A stretch of 8,351 nucleotides of DNA from Pseudomonadota bacterium (GCA_009936895.1 JAACDS010000038.1:1-8351), one strand, 5' to 3'. Shown: positions 1 through 6,889, counted from the stretch's first letter. Numbers and translations are program-made. Notes: generated from the letters alone by a model not told the origin.

Positions 1-570
1 GCAGAGATCACCTCGGTAACCGGCTCGATTTTTGCCGACAGCAATGCCCGTTATCGCTTTGGCTATAAGAAGAATTTTCAGGTTGGAGACATCATCACGG
101 TCGTTCTCACCGAAGCGACTCAGGCTCAACGCCAGAGCGGTGTAGAGACATCTCGCGAGGGTTCTAATAGCCCTCTAAAGGCACTGCAAGGCGCCTTTGG
201 GTTGCAGGGCAATCGTTTTGAAGAAGCCGTAAAGGTTATCCCGTTCGATGATTTGAAAATCGAGTCCAAGGGATCGGGTACCGCCAACCAAGCAGCATCG
301 TTAAGCGGTGCCATCGCGGCAACGGTAATACAGGTATTGCCGAATGAAAGTTTGCTGATTAAGGGGCAGAAGCGTCTGACGCTGAGCGAGGGTAGCGAGA
401 CCATTCAGGTGCTCGGACTGGTTGATCAACGCGATGTCCAGCCGGACAACACCGTACTGTCATCACGTTTGGCCAACGCCCGTATTTCCTACGAGGGTTC
501 AGGAGATTTGTCCGCCGTCGCCAAGGTGCCTTGGGGTACCAATATTGTTAACAAAGTGTGGCCATTCTAA
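1..570 (+). CDS. flgH: Flagellar L-ring protein FlgH, 5'-truncated by window edge
   Basis: FlgH assembles the L ring in the outer membrane, which with the P ring forms the bushing around the flagellar rod. The reading frame is open from base 1, and 189 residues are visible before TAA at 568-570. Family FlgH proteins are about 220-240 aa, so roughly 40 N-terminal residues are missing, including the lipoprotein signal peptide and lipobox cysteine. The visible part opens with the family block GSIF (residues 9-12), then an aromatic/basic stretch and VGDIITVVLTE (residues 32-42), followed by a polar, low-complexity stretch. A conserved C-terminal half contains LPNESLLIKGQK and VLGLVDQRDVQPDNTVLS and ends in a typical VNKVWPF-like terminus. 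The stop overlaps the flgI start by one base (TAATG), which suggests translational coupling. Identity is secure from both motifs and neighbours; the true start cannot be seen. Confidence 0.96.
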   Translation, partial: AEITSVTGSIFADSNARYRFGYKKNFQVGDIITVVLTEATQAQRQSGVETSREGSNSPLKALQGAFGLQGNRFEEAVKVIPFDDLKIESKGSGTANQAASLSGAIAATVIQVLPNESLLIKGQKRLTLSEGSETIQVLGLVDQRDVQPDNTVLSSRLANARISYEGSGDLSAVAKVPWGTNIVNKVWPF

Positions 571-1742
571 TGAATTTCAAAAGAGCTAATATTCTGGCCC
601 TGTTCCTATCTCTGATCGTGCAGCCCATGTTGCTTAATCAGGCGTCAGCAGACCGTATCAAGGACCTTACCTCGGTCGCCGGAGCGCGTCCGAACCAGCT
701 GATCGGTTACGGATTGGTGGTCGGCCTGCAGGGAACGGGCGATAAAGACAAAATTTCGTTCACTGCCCAAAGCTTGAAAAAGGTCTTGGATCGATTGGGT
801 GTAGACGTAGACGGCCCGATTTCCAATTACGATCTGTTCGATCGCGGTGTCGCGAATCTGGCCTACGACAAAACCAAGCTCGACAACGTCGCTTCTGTCC
901 TTGTGACGGCCACTCTGCCCCCCTTTGCGAAGCCGGGACAATCGGTGGATGTGAATGTGGCGACTATTGGCCTTGCGACCAGCCTACGGGGCGGTAACTT
1001 GGTCATGACTGAGCTGCGTGGTGTCGATGGACAGATTTATGCCTTAGCGCAAGGCCCGCTGACGACTACTGGTATCGAAGTGAATGCCGCCGGATCAGAA
1101 ATCAATATCGGTGTGCCAACGACCGCCCGAGTACCGAATGGCGCGCTCGTCGAGCGAGCCGTCGAAACGCCGTTTGGCGAATCGGAGTTTGTGGTTTTGA
1201 ACGCCCATCAAACGGACTTTACGACGGTCAGTGCGATATCAGATGCGATTAACGAAAAATTCGGTGTAGGTACAGCGAACGCGATGGATGCCAGATCGGT
1301 TGCCGTCCGTGCGCCTCTGAGCCTGCCGGACCGGGTTGGGTTTCTCAGCATGGTTGAGAATATTGACGTGATCCCAGGTGAACCGAAGGCTCGGGTCGTT
1401 GTGAACTCGCGTACGGGTACGGTTGTGATCAGCCGTACGGTAAAGGTGACCGCGGCCGCAGTAACTCAAGGCAGCTTGTCGGTTTCCATCGCAGCCACTA
1501 ACGAAGTCGTTCAGCCGGAAGCCGGTCTGTTTGGCGGCGGTGGTGAGGCGGTAGAAGTTCAAAACGCCGACATCGAAGTAACGGAAGAGGTGAACCCGAT
1601 GTTCCTGTTCCAGCCTGGTGTCGATCTAAGAGATATCGTCGAAGCGGTGAATCAAGTGGGCGCAAGCCCCTCCTCTCTTATCGCGATTTTAGAAGCGCTA
1701 AAAAGCTCAGGCAGCCTTCGCGCTGAACTGTTGGTTATCTAG
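570..1742 (+). CDS. flgI: Flagellar P-ring protein FlgI
   Basis: FlgI is exported by Sec to the periplasm and polymerises into the P ring in the peptidoglycan layer around the distal rod. The 390-residue product starts with a clear signal peptide: basic MNFKR, a hydrophobic core at about residues 8-22, and a probable cleavage after ASA at residue 27. The mature protein of about 363 aa is typical of the family. It opens with RIKDLTSVAGARPNQLIGYG and then VVGLQGTGDKD, the signature N-terminal block. The C terminus has NPMFLFQPGVDLRDIVEAVN and closes with LRAELLVI, as FlgI proteins do. I chose ATG 570, which overlaps the flgH stop by one base. A GTG at 558 is in frame but would add four residues ahead of the signal peptide. 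No strong Shine-Dalgarno sequence is visible for either, so re-initiation from flgH translation is likely. Confidence 0.97.
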   Translation: MNFKRANILALFLSLIVQPMLLNQASADRIKDLTSVAGARPNQLIGYGLVVGLQGTGDKDKISFTAQSLKKVLDRLGVDVDGPISNYDLFDRGVANLAYDKTKLDNVASVLVTATLPPFAKPGQSVDVNVATIGLATSLRGGNLVMTELRGVDGQIYALAQGPLTTTGIEVNAAGSEINIGVPTTARVPNGALVERAVETPFGESEFVVLNAHQTDFTTVSAISDAINEKFGVGTANAMDARSVAVRAPLSLPDRVGFLSMVENIDVIPGEPKARVVVNSRTGTVVISRTVKVTAAAVTQGSLSVSIAATNEVVQPEAGLFGGGGEAVEVQNADIEVTEEVNPMFLFQPGVDLRDIVEAVNQVGASPSSLIAILEALKSSGSLRAELLVI

Positions 1743-1747
1743 CGGCC

Positions 1748-2188
1748 ATGACAGATTCCATCACACCAGACCCACGAATGACCAATGCCCTAGACTTTGC
1801 CGGGCTTGCGCAAATGCGTGCAGGCGCTGTCCAGGGTGAAGAGAAGGTCACGAAGGAAGTCGCCCAACAATTTGAGTCTATCTTTATCAACATGATGCTG
1901 AAGTCCATGCGCGATGCCACAGAACGGTCTGGGCTATTGGATTCCGAGGCGACTAAAACTTATGAGTCCATGTTCGATCAGCAAATGTCTACGGAACTCG
2001 CGGGCAAAGGTACCTTTGGTATCGCCCAAGCACTGCAAAACCAGCTGAACCTCAACCCGAGTAAGGGCAGTCGCGGCGAGTCCATGCCGCTGAGTCAGTC
2101 TCGGGGTTTTGAGCTCAAGCAAGGGGAAGGCAGCTACGAATTACAGCGCGGGACGCGCCCGCTGACCTTTACCAAGGGTGATCTATGA
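1748..2188 (+). CDS. flgJ: Single-domain FlgJ (rod-binding/rod-cap protein without hydrolase domain)
   Basis: FlgJ caps the growing flagellar rod in the periplasm. This 146-aa protein contains only the N-terminal rod-binding domain. Residues about 37-100 carry the family pattern: VAQQFESIFINMMLKSMRDA, then GLLDSEATKTYESMFDQQ and the GKGTFGIAQAL helix. Enteric-type FlgJ is about 310 aa, with a C-terminal glucosaminidase/muramidase domain that opens peptidoglycan. Here that domain is absent and replaced by a polar tail of about 46 residues (101-146) rich in Ser, Gly, Gln and Arg. There is no frameshift or remnant, because flgK begins within the stop codon. The gene starts 5 bp after flgI with no obvious Shine-Dalgarno sequence; M11 (ATG 1778) is an alternative start that leaves the domain intact. 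Single-domain FlgJ proteins are known in other proteobacteria, so this is a variant rather than a broken gene. Confidence 0.93.
   Translation: MTDSITPDPRMTNALDFAGLAQMRAGAVQGEEKVTKEVAQQFESIFINMMLKSMRDATERSGLLDSEATKTYESMFDQQMSTELAGKGTFGIAQALQNQLNLNPSKGSRGESMPLSQSRGFELKQGEGSYELQRGTRPLTFTKGDL
2174..2187 (+). promoter_or_regulatory. Ribosome binding site and ATGA overlap at the flgJ/flgK junction
   Basis: AAGGGTG at 2174-2180 is a fair Shine-Dalgarno match, with the GGG core 6 nt before ATG 2185. The start codon overlaps the flgJ TGA (2186-2188) in an ATGA arrangement, so flgK can be translated both by coupling and by its own site. This fixes the flgK start. Confidence 0.75.
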
Positions 2189-5178
2189 CAGATCTCCTCT
2201 CTATTGGCGGTTCTGCGGTTCGAAACAGCCAGCTGGCCTTATCGGTTGTCAGTAACAACATTGCCAACGTCAATACGGACGGCTATGTCCGACAAGACCT
2301 CGATTTGCAGGAAGGCCTGCCTACAAAGAATGGCCTGTTTTATCTGGGCAGTGGTGCCATCGCCGACGGCGTGCGCCGGTCTTACGATGGTCAAGTGGAA
2401 TCGTCGCTGCGTATCAGTATCAGCGACCTGAATGCGCAGTCGCCGCTGATCGAAAACACCGAGCGGTTGATTAACGTATTCGGTAATAAAAATGCGTCTC
2501 TGACGCCTGCCTTAGGCAGTTTTTTCGATAGCCTGCGTGCCCTAAGCGTTGATGCCTCTTCGGAAGTGTTACGCAATCAGGTGCTCAATGAGGGACAAAC
2601 CCTCGCTTCCCGCTTTAATGGCCTTGCCACCCAGTTGGACGGCCTTGACTTAGAAACCCGCAAAGTGGCGGAAGATCGGGTCGCCACGTTTAATGTGCTG
2701 ACAGAGCAACTGGCCAGTATCAATTCTGGTTTGCAAAAGTCATCGGATGTTGCCAGGCAACCCGCCAGCCTGCTGGACAGTCGCGACCAAGTACTCCGCC
2801 AAATGGCCGAGATCACGCGGATTTCTGTGCGAGAACAGGGCAATGGCTCGGTTATTGTGGGCATTGGCACGAGTTCGACAACCGCTGTGGTGGTTGACGG
2901 GCTGAAGTCGGTTGCTATAGGCGTCAATTTTTTGTCGGGTACACCTAACCGTTCTGAGCTCCAACTCAATCCTTTTGAAGATCCGGTGAATCTGTCCGGA
3001 CTGATTGGTGGCGAGTTGGGCGGCGTGCTGGCGTTTCGCGACCAGATGTTAGCCCCCGCAATGGCCAAACTGGATGACATCGCTTCGACCTTTATGAGCG
3101 AGATCAATACCGCCCACGCCAAGGGCATGGACATGGCAGAACAGGCGGGAATTCCCTTGTTCGCCGCCTCACCGGAATTGGCTGTGGATTACAGCACGGC
3201 CGATGGAAGCACGACGCTAAGCGTCAGCGTGGATGAATCCGGCGATGCGAATCTGCGTCCCATAAACCTTGCTTATGATGCCCCGAACACACGCTGGGTT
3301 GCCGAAGACACGCTCTCAGGTCTGCGCTACGCGTCCAGTGGTTCACCCCAGCAAATCACTATGAACGGTCTAACCATTAGCCTTAATGGTCAGGCGCAGG
3401 CCGGTGACGTTCTGAGTATCAGCGGTGAATTTCGAGCATCTCGCAGCATCGCTGTGGCGATTGAAGACCCTAAGTCTTTGGCTGCCGGCGACCTGTTCCG
3501 GGTGTCCCAGAGCGTTTCCAACATCAGTGACACCAGTGCCAGTATTCGGCTCGTTGAGAATGCTGTTGCCGAGGGCTCTATTTCCAGTCTGGATTCATTG
3601 CTGGTCAACAATCTGAACATCGATGCCGCGCTGACGGTAAGCACCAGCTATTCGCTGGCGAAAATGATCCTGCCGGCGGGCACTTCAAATTTGCAGCTCA
3701 GTATGGATAAAAGCACCAGCAGTGACGCCGAGCTGCAGGTGTTCACGCGAAACGGTCGACACCTGTTTGGTAGCGAGCTCACCGATGCGCAACAAAGTGT
3801 TATGTTGAGCGAACAAAACGGCTTCGTCTCAGGCAGTACCTACAGCAACGACTACCTCAACGGCGCTGCCGGTTACACAGATCAAAGTTGGTCCCTAGGC
3901 AGTAGCGCCAAGGCCGTCATCGGTACTTTGGAAGACGGCAGCTTGGAAGTAACAGCGGAAGCTCTGTTGCGCGGTGGCGCCTTGCCCGGCCTGACAAACA
4001 GCGGTACGAGCACGATGACCGTGATCGCCGATGGTGCGCTAAAGCTCGATGGCATCGCGCTGCCTGCGCTTGAACTGGTACCAGGAGCGAGCTTAACGAG
4101 CAGTGCGGTCGCGAGCTGGCTCAATACCACGATCGCTTCTGACGGTTTGGCGCTAAGCGCATCGGCGCAAAACGAAATACGCATTCCGGTGAATGACATC
4201 TCGACGACGACGGGTGCGCTGACGATCAACAACGTGAGTGTCCACAGCGCCACGGCAATTGAAAGCACCACAGCCTTAGTCAATAACATCAACGCCCAAA
4301 GCAGCAACACCAATGTTCAGGCAAGGCTAGATTTTGACGGGGCATTGATCCTAACGAATACAGCGGGCTTTGAGGATCAAACCATATCTCTGGGTAGCAG
4401 CAGTGCCGTGTTCACGGGCATTTCCGGTGACATTCAGGCAGGTATTGCTATCACAGCGACCCGCAGTGCCGGTGATACCAGCGATCGTACGGTGGCGCTG
4501 ACCTTGTCGGAAACAGGTAGCGCCTCAGATCTGGCCAAGCTGGGTTTTGCGACGACGTTGGAGGTGCCCAACACCCTGAGCGAAGATCTGATCGTGTTTA
4601 CCACGGGCTCTCTGGGCAATACGGCGGCGTTAAGCGCCAGCTACGAAAAAGGCGAAACCGATCCATTGCAACTGCGTTCTTCGCCGCTGCAAATCAACTT
4701 TACGTCGGATGCCACTTATCAGATTACGGATACTCAGACCTCAACCATCGTGGCCGAGCGATCCTATGTGGCGGGTCAGCCGATTCAATATCAGAATCTT
4801 CAGGTGACATTGGATGGCATACCAAGGTCTGGTGACACCTTTAGCATCGATAACAACAGCGACGGCTTTGGCAGCAATGAAAATCTGCTGCGCTTGATCG
4901 ATATCGAAGGGGCTAAGGTTCTGGGTAATAACGACACGTTGCATGAATCCTACCTTGGACTGCTCAATCAAGCGGGCAGCACGGCGCGTCAGGCACAGGT
5001 GACTCAAGAAGCCATGCAGGTGGTGTACGAGCAAGCCAATGAAGCCCGCGACAAGGTGGCCGGCGTCAACCTGGACGAAGAAGCAGCCAACCTCATTCGT
5101 TTTCAGCAGTCCTATCAAGCATCGGCGCGTTTGATTCAAACCGCCAATCAGCTGTTTGATGCGATTCTGAGATTGTAA
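2185..5178 (+). CDS. flgK: Flagellar hook-associated protein 1 FlgK (HAP1), unusually large, 997 aa
   Basis: FlgK is exported by the flagellar type III apparatus and forms the first junction layer between hook and filament. Conserved ends identify it: the N terminus has LSIGGSAVRNSQLAL then NNIANVNTDGYVRQ, and the C terminus has GVNLDEEAANLIRFQQSYQA and AARLIQ-type heptads (ASARLIQTANQLFDAILRL). At 997 aa it is nearly twice the enteric protein (about 550 aa); the excess is in the surface-exposed middle. By eye the modules are: D0/D1 N-terminal part 1-325; a D2-type beta domain 333-414, with an NLAYD...TRWVAED core and closing GDVLSIS; a spacer with VFTRNGRHLFG (519-529); two flagellin-IN-like modules (616-669 and 677-740); a second D2-type domain 833-903 with TYQITD and GDTFSIDNN; then the C-terminal D1/D0. 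No cysteine is seen, as is usual for axial proteins. Domain limits are approximate. Confidence 0.96.
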   Translation: MTDLLSIGGSAVRNSQLALSVVSNNIANVNTDGYVRQDLDLQEGLPTKNGLFYLGSGAIADGVRRSYDGQVESSLRISISDLNAQSPLIENTERLINVFGNKNASLTPALGSFFDSLRALSVDASSEVLRNQVLNEGQTLASRFNGLATQLDGLDLETRKVAEDRVATFNVLTEQLASINSGLQKSSDVARQPASLLDSRDQVLRQMAEITRISVREQGNGSVIVGIGTSSTTAVVVDGLKSVAIGVNFLSGTPNRSELQLNPFEDPVNLSGLIGGELGGVLAFRDQMLAPAMAKLDDIASTFMSEINTAHAKGMDMAEQAGIPLFAASPELAVDYSTADGSTTLSVSVDESGDANLRPINLAYDAPNTRWVAEDTLSGLRYASSGSPQQITMNGLTISLNGQAQAGDVLSISGEFRASRSIAVAIEDPKSLAAGDLFRVSQSVSNISDTSASIRLVENAVAEGSISSLDSLLVNNLNIDAALTVSTSYSLAKMILPAGTSNLQLSMDKSTSSDAELQVFTRNGRHLFGSELTDAQQSVMLSEQNGFVSGSTYSNDYLNGAAGYTDQSWSLGSSAKAVIGTLEDGSLEVTAEALLRGGALPGLTNSGTSTMTVIADGALKLDGIALPALELVPGASLTSSAVASWLNTTIASDGLALSASAQNEIRIPVNDISTTTGALTINNVSVHSATAIESTTALVNNINAQSSNTNVQARLDFDGALILTNTAGFEDQTISLGSSSAVFTGISGDIQAGIAITATRSAGDTSDRTVALTLSETGSASDLAKLGFATTLEVPNTLSEDLIVFTTGSLGNTAALSASYEKGETDPLQLRSSPLQINFTSDATYQITDTQTSTIVAERSYVAGQPIQYQNLQVTLDGIPRSGDTFSIDNNSDGFGSNENLLRLIDIEGAKVLGNNDTLHESYLGLLNQAGSTARQAQVTQEAMQVVYEQANEARDKVAGVNLDEEAANLIRFQQSYQASARLIQTANQLFDAILRL

Positions 5179-5192
5179 GGGAGATCCCGATG
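5177..5192 (+). promoter_or_regulatory. Strong Shine-Dalgarno for flgL
   Basis: AAGGGAGA at 5177-5184 begins inside the flgK stop codon and lies 5 nt before ATG 5190. It is the best ribosome binding site in the flg cluster and fixes the flgL start. It would let flgL be translated independently of flgK coupling. Confidence 0.85.
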
Positions 5193-6407
5193 AAAATTTC
5201 TACCGCTCTGAGCTTCCAGCGCTCACTTAACACCATGCAAGAAACCTCTGCTCAAGTGGCTAAAACGCGTGAGCAGTTGGCGACGGGCAAGGAAATAGTT
5301 CGGCCCAGTGATGACACGATGAAGGTCAGCACGATTGAAAACCTTGATCGGGCCATTGCCAAAGAAGACACCTATCAGGCGTTGATGGGCCAATTGAAAG
5401 ACCGATATCAGCTTGAAGAAACGGCTCTGACCAACGGCTCGGATATTTTGGTTAGGGTGAAAGAGCTGGCGTTACAAGGCGCTAATGCCACACTGTCCGC
5501 CAAGGATCGCGAGATCATCGCGGTGGAAGTTCAAGGTTTGCGGGATGAGATGCTGAGCATCGCCAACACCCGTGACGCAACCGGAAATTCTATTTTCGCC
5601 GGCGGCAATACCGAAGTGACGGCCTTTCAGACTCAGAACGACGGCAGCGTTTTGTATCAGGGCGATGCCCGCCAAACACTGGTAAACGTCAGCGATGAGC
5701 GCCAGCTGGGGAAAAACCGTAACGGTTTAGATGTGTTTTCTTCTACGGATCGCCACGTGCCCGGTACTCCCGCAACGTTTAGCGTATCCGTCGCGAGTCT
5801 GAGGCCATTCACCATTGATCAGGCCTTGTCAGACGGAACAACCAGTCTGATCTTGGCTCATGATGGCGACGGCGCGCCGACCGATGCTCAGGATTTATTG
5901 ACCGATATCACGGGCCACGAGGATTATGACGCCTTTGCCTATACCGCATCTCTGTCAGGGGACAGCTTGGTTTTCACCGCGAAAAGCAATGGGCCAGTAG
6001 AGACCACTGCACAACCAACACTTGGCACGATAGACGTGACCGAGGGCGCTGTGGGTGTTGCAGATAATATTGTGGGTGTGGGATTTTTTGACGCGTTAGA
6101 TGACTTTATCGCCGCTCTGCAAAGTGACGACTCGTCCAATATTCAGCGTGCATTGGGAGAGATTTCAGCGCTTCACGATGGTCTGGCTCTGTCGATAGGC
6201 AAGGTCGGTAGCGAGATTCAAAGTGTTGAAACTCAAATGGAAATTAATACAGACACGCGGCTGCGGCTGCGGACTATGTTGTCGACAGAGGAAGATTTGG
6301 ACTACGCCGAAGCAATCACTCGCTTCAACCAAGAGATGACCCGTTTGGAAGCAACCCAAACCTCTTTTGCCAAAGTCGCTCAGCTGAGTTTGTTCGAATA
6401 CCTCTAG
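5190..6407 (+). CDS. flgL: Flagellar hook-associated protein 3 FlgL (HAP3), enlarged, 405 aa
   Basis: FlgL forms the second hook-filament junction layer, on which flagellin polymerises; it belongs to the flagellin superfamily and is exported by the type III apparatus. The N terminus has the classic MKISTALSFQRSLNTMQ, then REQLATGKEIVRPSDDTMK (residues about 28-46), followed by a long helical stretch and NTRDATGNSIFAGGN (126-140). The C terminus (about 298-405) is again helical and ends YAEAITRFNQEMTRLEATQTSFAKVAQLSLFEYL, matching the D1/D0 end of FlgL. Enteric FlgL is about 317 aa; the extra length is a Ser/Thr/Asp-rich, beta-like insert at about 192-290. No cysteine is seen. It starts 11 bp after flgK and is the last gene of the cluster; no flagellin gene follows. 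Its TAG overlaps the stop of the convergent gene. Confidence 0.96.
   Translation: MKISTALSFQRSLNTMQETSAQVAKTREQLATGKEIVRPSDDTMKVSTIENLDRAIAKEDTYQALMGQLKDRYQLEETALTNGSDILVRVKELALQGANATLSAKDREIIAVEVQGLRDEMLSIANTRDATGNSIFAGGNTEVTAFQTQNDGSVLYQGDARQTLVNVSDERQLGKNRNGLDVFSSTDRHVPGTPATFSVSVASLRPFTIDQALSDGTTSLILAHDGDGAPTDAQDLLTDITGHEDYDAFAYTASLSGDSLVFTAKSNGPVETTAQPTLGTIDVTEGAVGVADNIVGVGFFDALDDFIAALQSDDSSNIQRALGEISALHDGLALSIGKVGSEIQSVETQMEINTDTRLRLRTMLSTEEDLDYAEAITRFNQEMTRLEATQTSFAKVAQLSLFEYL
6404..6407. other. Shared CTAG: overlapping convergent stop codons
   Basis: The palindromic CTAG serves both strands: TAG 6405-6407 ends flgL on the plus strand, and TAG read from 6406 to 6404 ends the FliS-like gene on the minus strand. 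No intergenic space remains for a terminator, so each transcript must run into the other gene. Confidence 0.95.
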
Positions 6408-6838
6408 GCCAGTAGTTCCGCGGACAGGTCGCTGCGGTGAGCAACGGTCTGAGAAGGCGAGGAGGTGGTTGGCATCAACAGGGACTCCCAACCTTTTTGC
6501 AGGTCGCAGACTAACAACCTAATTTCTTGAAGATCTTCTTCTAATGGCAGCTGCATGCTTTGATCCATTGAGCGTTCGAGCATGCCAAAGAAATCATTCA
6601 AGTGTCCGACCAATTGCGAATCGGGTAGATCCTGAAAGCTTCGATCCAAAAACCGCATCAGATTTTTTGCGTGACGTAGCGAAGTGCCCGCAGAAGCGTG
6701 CCGCTGTGCCTGAGCGTTTCGCTCGGCAATCGCCAGACTGTTAATCAGCGAATCAAACAACCAGCGAATTTCCTGCTGTTTGTCCTCGCTGAAAATCGCT
6801 AGCGATTTTATGTACTGCGCAAAATGTGACACATGCAA
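6404..6838 (-). CDS. FliS-like flagellar export chaperone (divergent)
   Basis: This is a small (144 aa from TTG 6838), mostly helical, soluble protein with no signal peptide or membrane segment. It follows the FliS pattern by eye: a helix with LFDSLINSLAIAE (residues 27-39), an SLRHAKNLMRFLDRSF helix (53-68), a HLNDFFGMLERSM helix (79-91), and a final EIRLLVCDLQKGWESLL helix with the late tryptophan (W117) usual in FliS. FliS binds the disordered C terminus of flagellin in the cytoplasm and delivers it for export. The usual Tyr-rich N-terminal segment is only loosely present (FAQYI). No ATG occurs before codon 61. TTG 6838 has no spaced Shine-Dalgarno sequence, whereas GTG 6832 (product MSHFAQY..., 142 aa) has GGA 6 nt upstream and is my preferred start. 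A sigma-28-like promoter lies just upstream. A FlgN-type chaperone for FlgK/FlgL is the main alternative. The gene itself is well supported; the family assignment is moderate. Confidence 0.72.
   Translation of the reverse strand: MHVSHFAQYIKSLAIFSEDKQQEIRWLFDSLINSLAIAERNAQAQRHASAGTSLRHAKNLMRFLDRSFQDLPDSQLVGHLNDFFGMLERSMDQSMQLPLEEDLQEIRLLVCDLQKGWESLLMPTTSSPSQTVAHRSDLSAELLA
6792..6809. repeat. 18-bp perfect palindrome within the FliS-like gene
   Basis: AAAATCGCT followed directly by AGCGATTTT forms a perfect inverted repeat with no spacer. It lies in the early codons (IKSLAIF) of the minus-strand gene, about 45-65 nt downstream of the expected transcription start. It could fold into a hairpin of about 7 bp with a 4-nt loop in either RNA, or be a dimeric-protein site. 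It could also be coincidence. Confidence 0.6.
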
Positions 6839-6862
6839 TCCAAAAACTTTGCCTACACCTTA

Positions 6863-6889
6863 CTATCGGGGAAATCCGCAGCATCTTTA
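6863..6889 (-). promoter_or_regulatory. Predicted sigma-28 (FliA) promoter for the FliS-like gene
   Basis: Read on the minus strand, TAAAGATG (6889-6882), an 11-nt spacer and CCCGATAG (6870-6863) match the enteric sigma-28 consensus TAAAGTTT-N11-GCCGATAA at 12 of 16 positions with the exact spacer. Transcription would start near 6856, giving a leader of about 20-25 nt before GTG 6832. The placement in the 94-bp gap just upstream of a FliS-like gene, in a flagellar locus, strengthens the call. Confidence 0.8.

Noticed and set aside
184..208. CTGCAA...TTGCAG inverted repeat around AAGGCGCCTT in flgH
   Set aside because: It is a short stem within coding sequence, with no associated signal; probably chance.
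558..569. In-frame GTG 558 as an earlier flgI start
   Set aside because: It would add four residues before a normal signal peptide and has no better Shine-Dalgarno sequence. The TAATG overlap at 570 is the common coupling arrangement.
2860..2885. TGGCAC elements (here and near 6021) as sigma-54 promoters
   Set aside because: The -12 TTGC element is missing at the required spacing and both lie within genes, not ahead of one.
2577..3134. Long minus-strand open frames inside flgK (also 3882-4313) and similar frames elsewhere
   Set aside because: They lie antisense to well-supported flagellar genes, have no recognisable motifs or ribosome binding sites, and read as low-complexity shadows.
174..4070. 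Other TAAAG boxes on the plus strand (near 174, 229, 742, 1439 and 4039) as sigma-28 promoters
   Set aside because: None has a CCGATA-like -10 box 11 nt downstream; all lie inside coding sequence.
6418..6440. Hairpin terminator just after flgL
   Set aside because: Only a CCGC/GCGG 4-bp stem with a loop of about 12 nt is present, with no T run.
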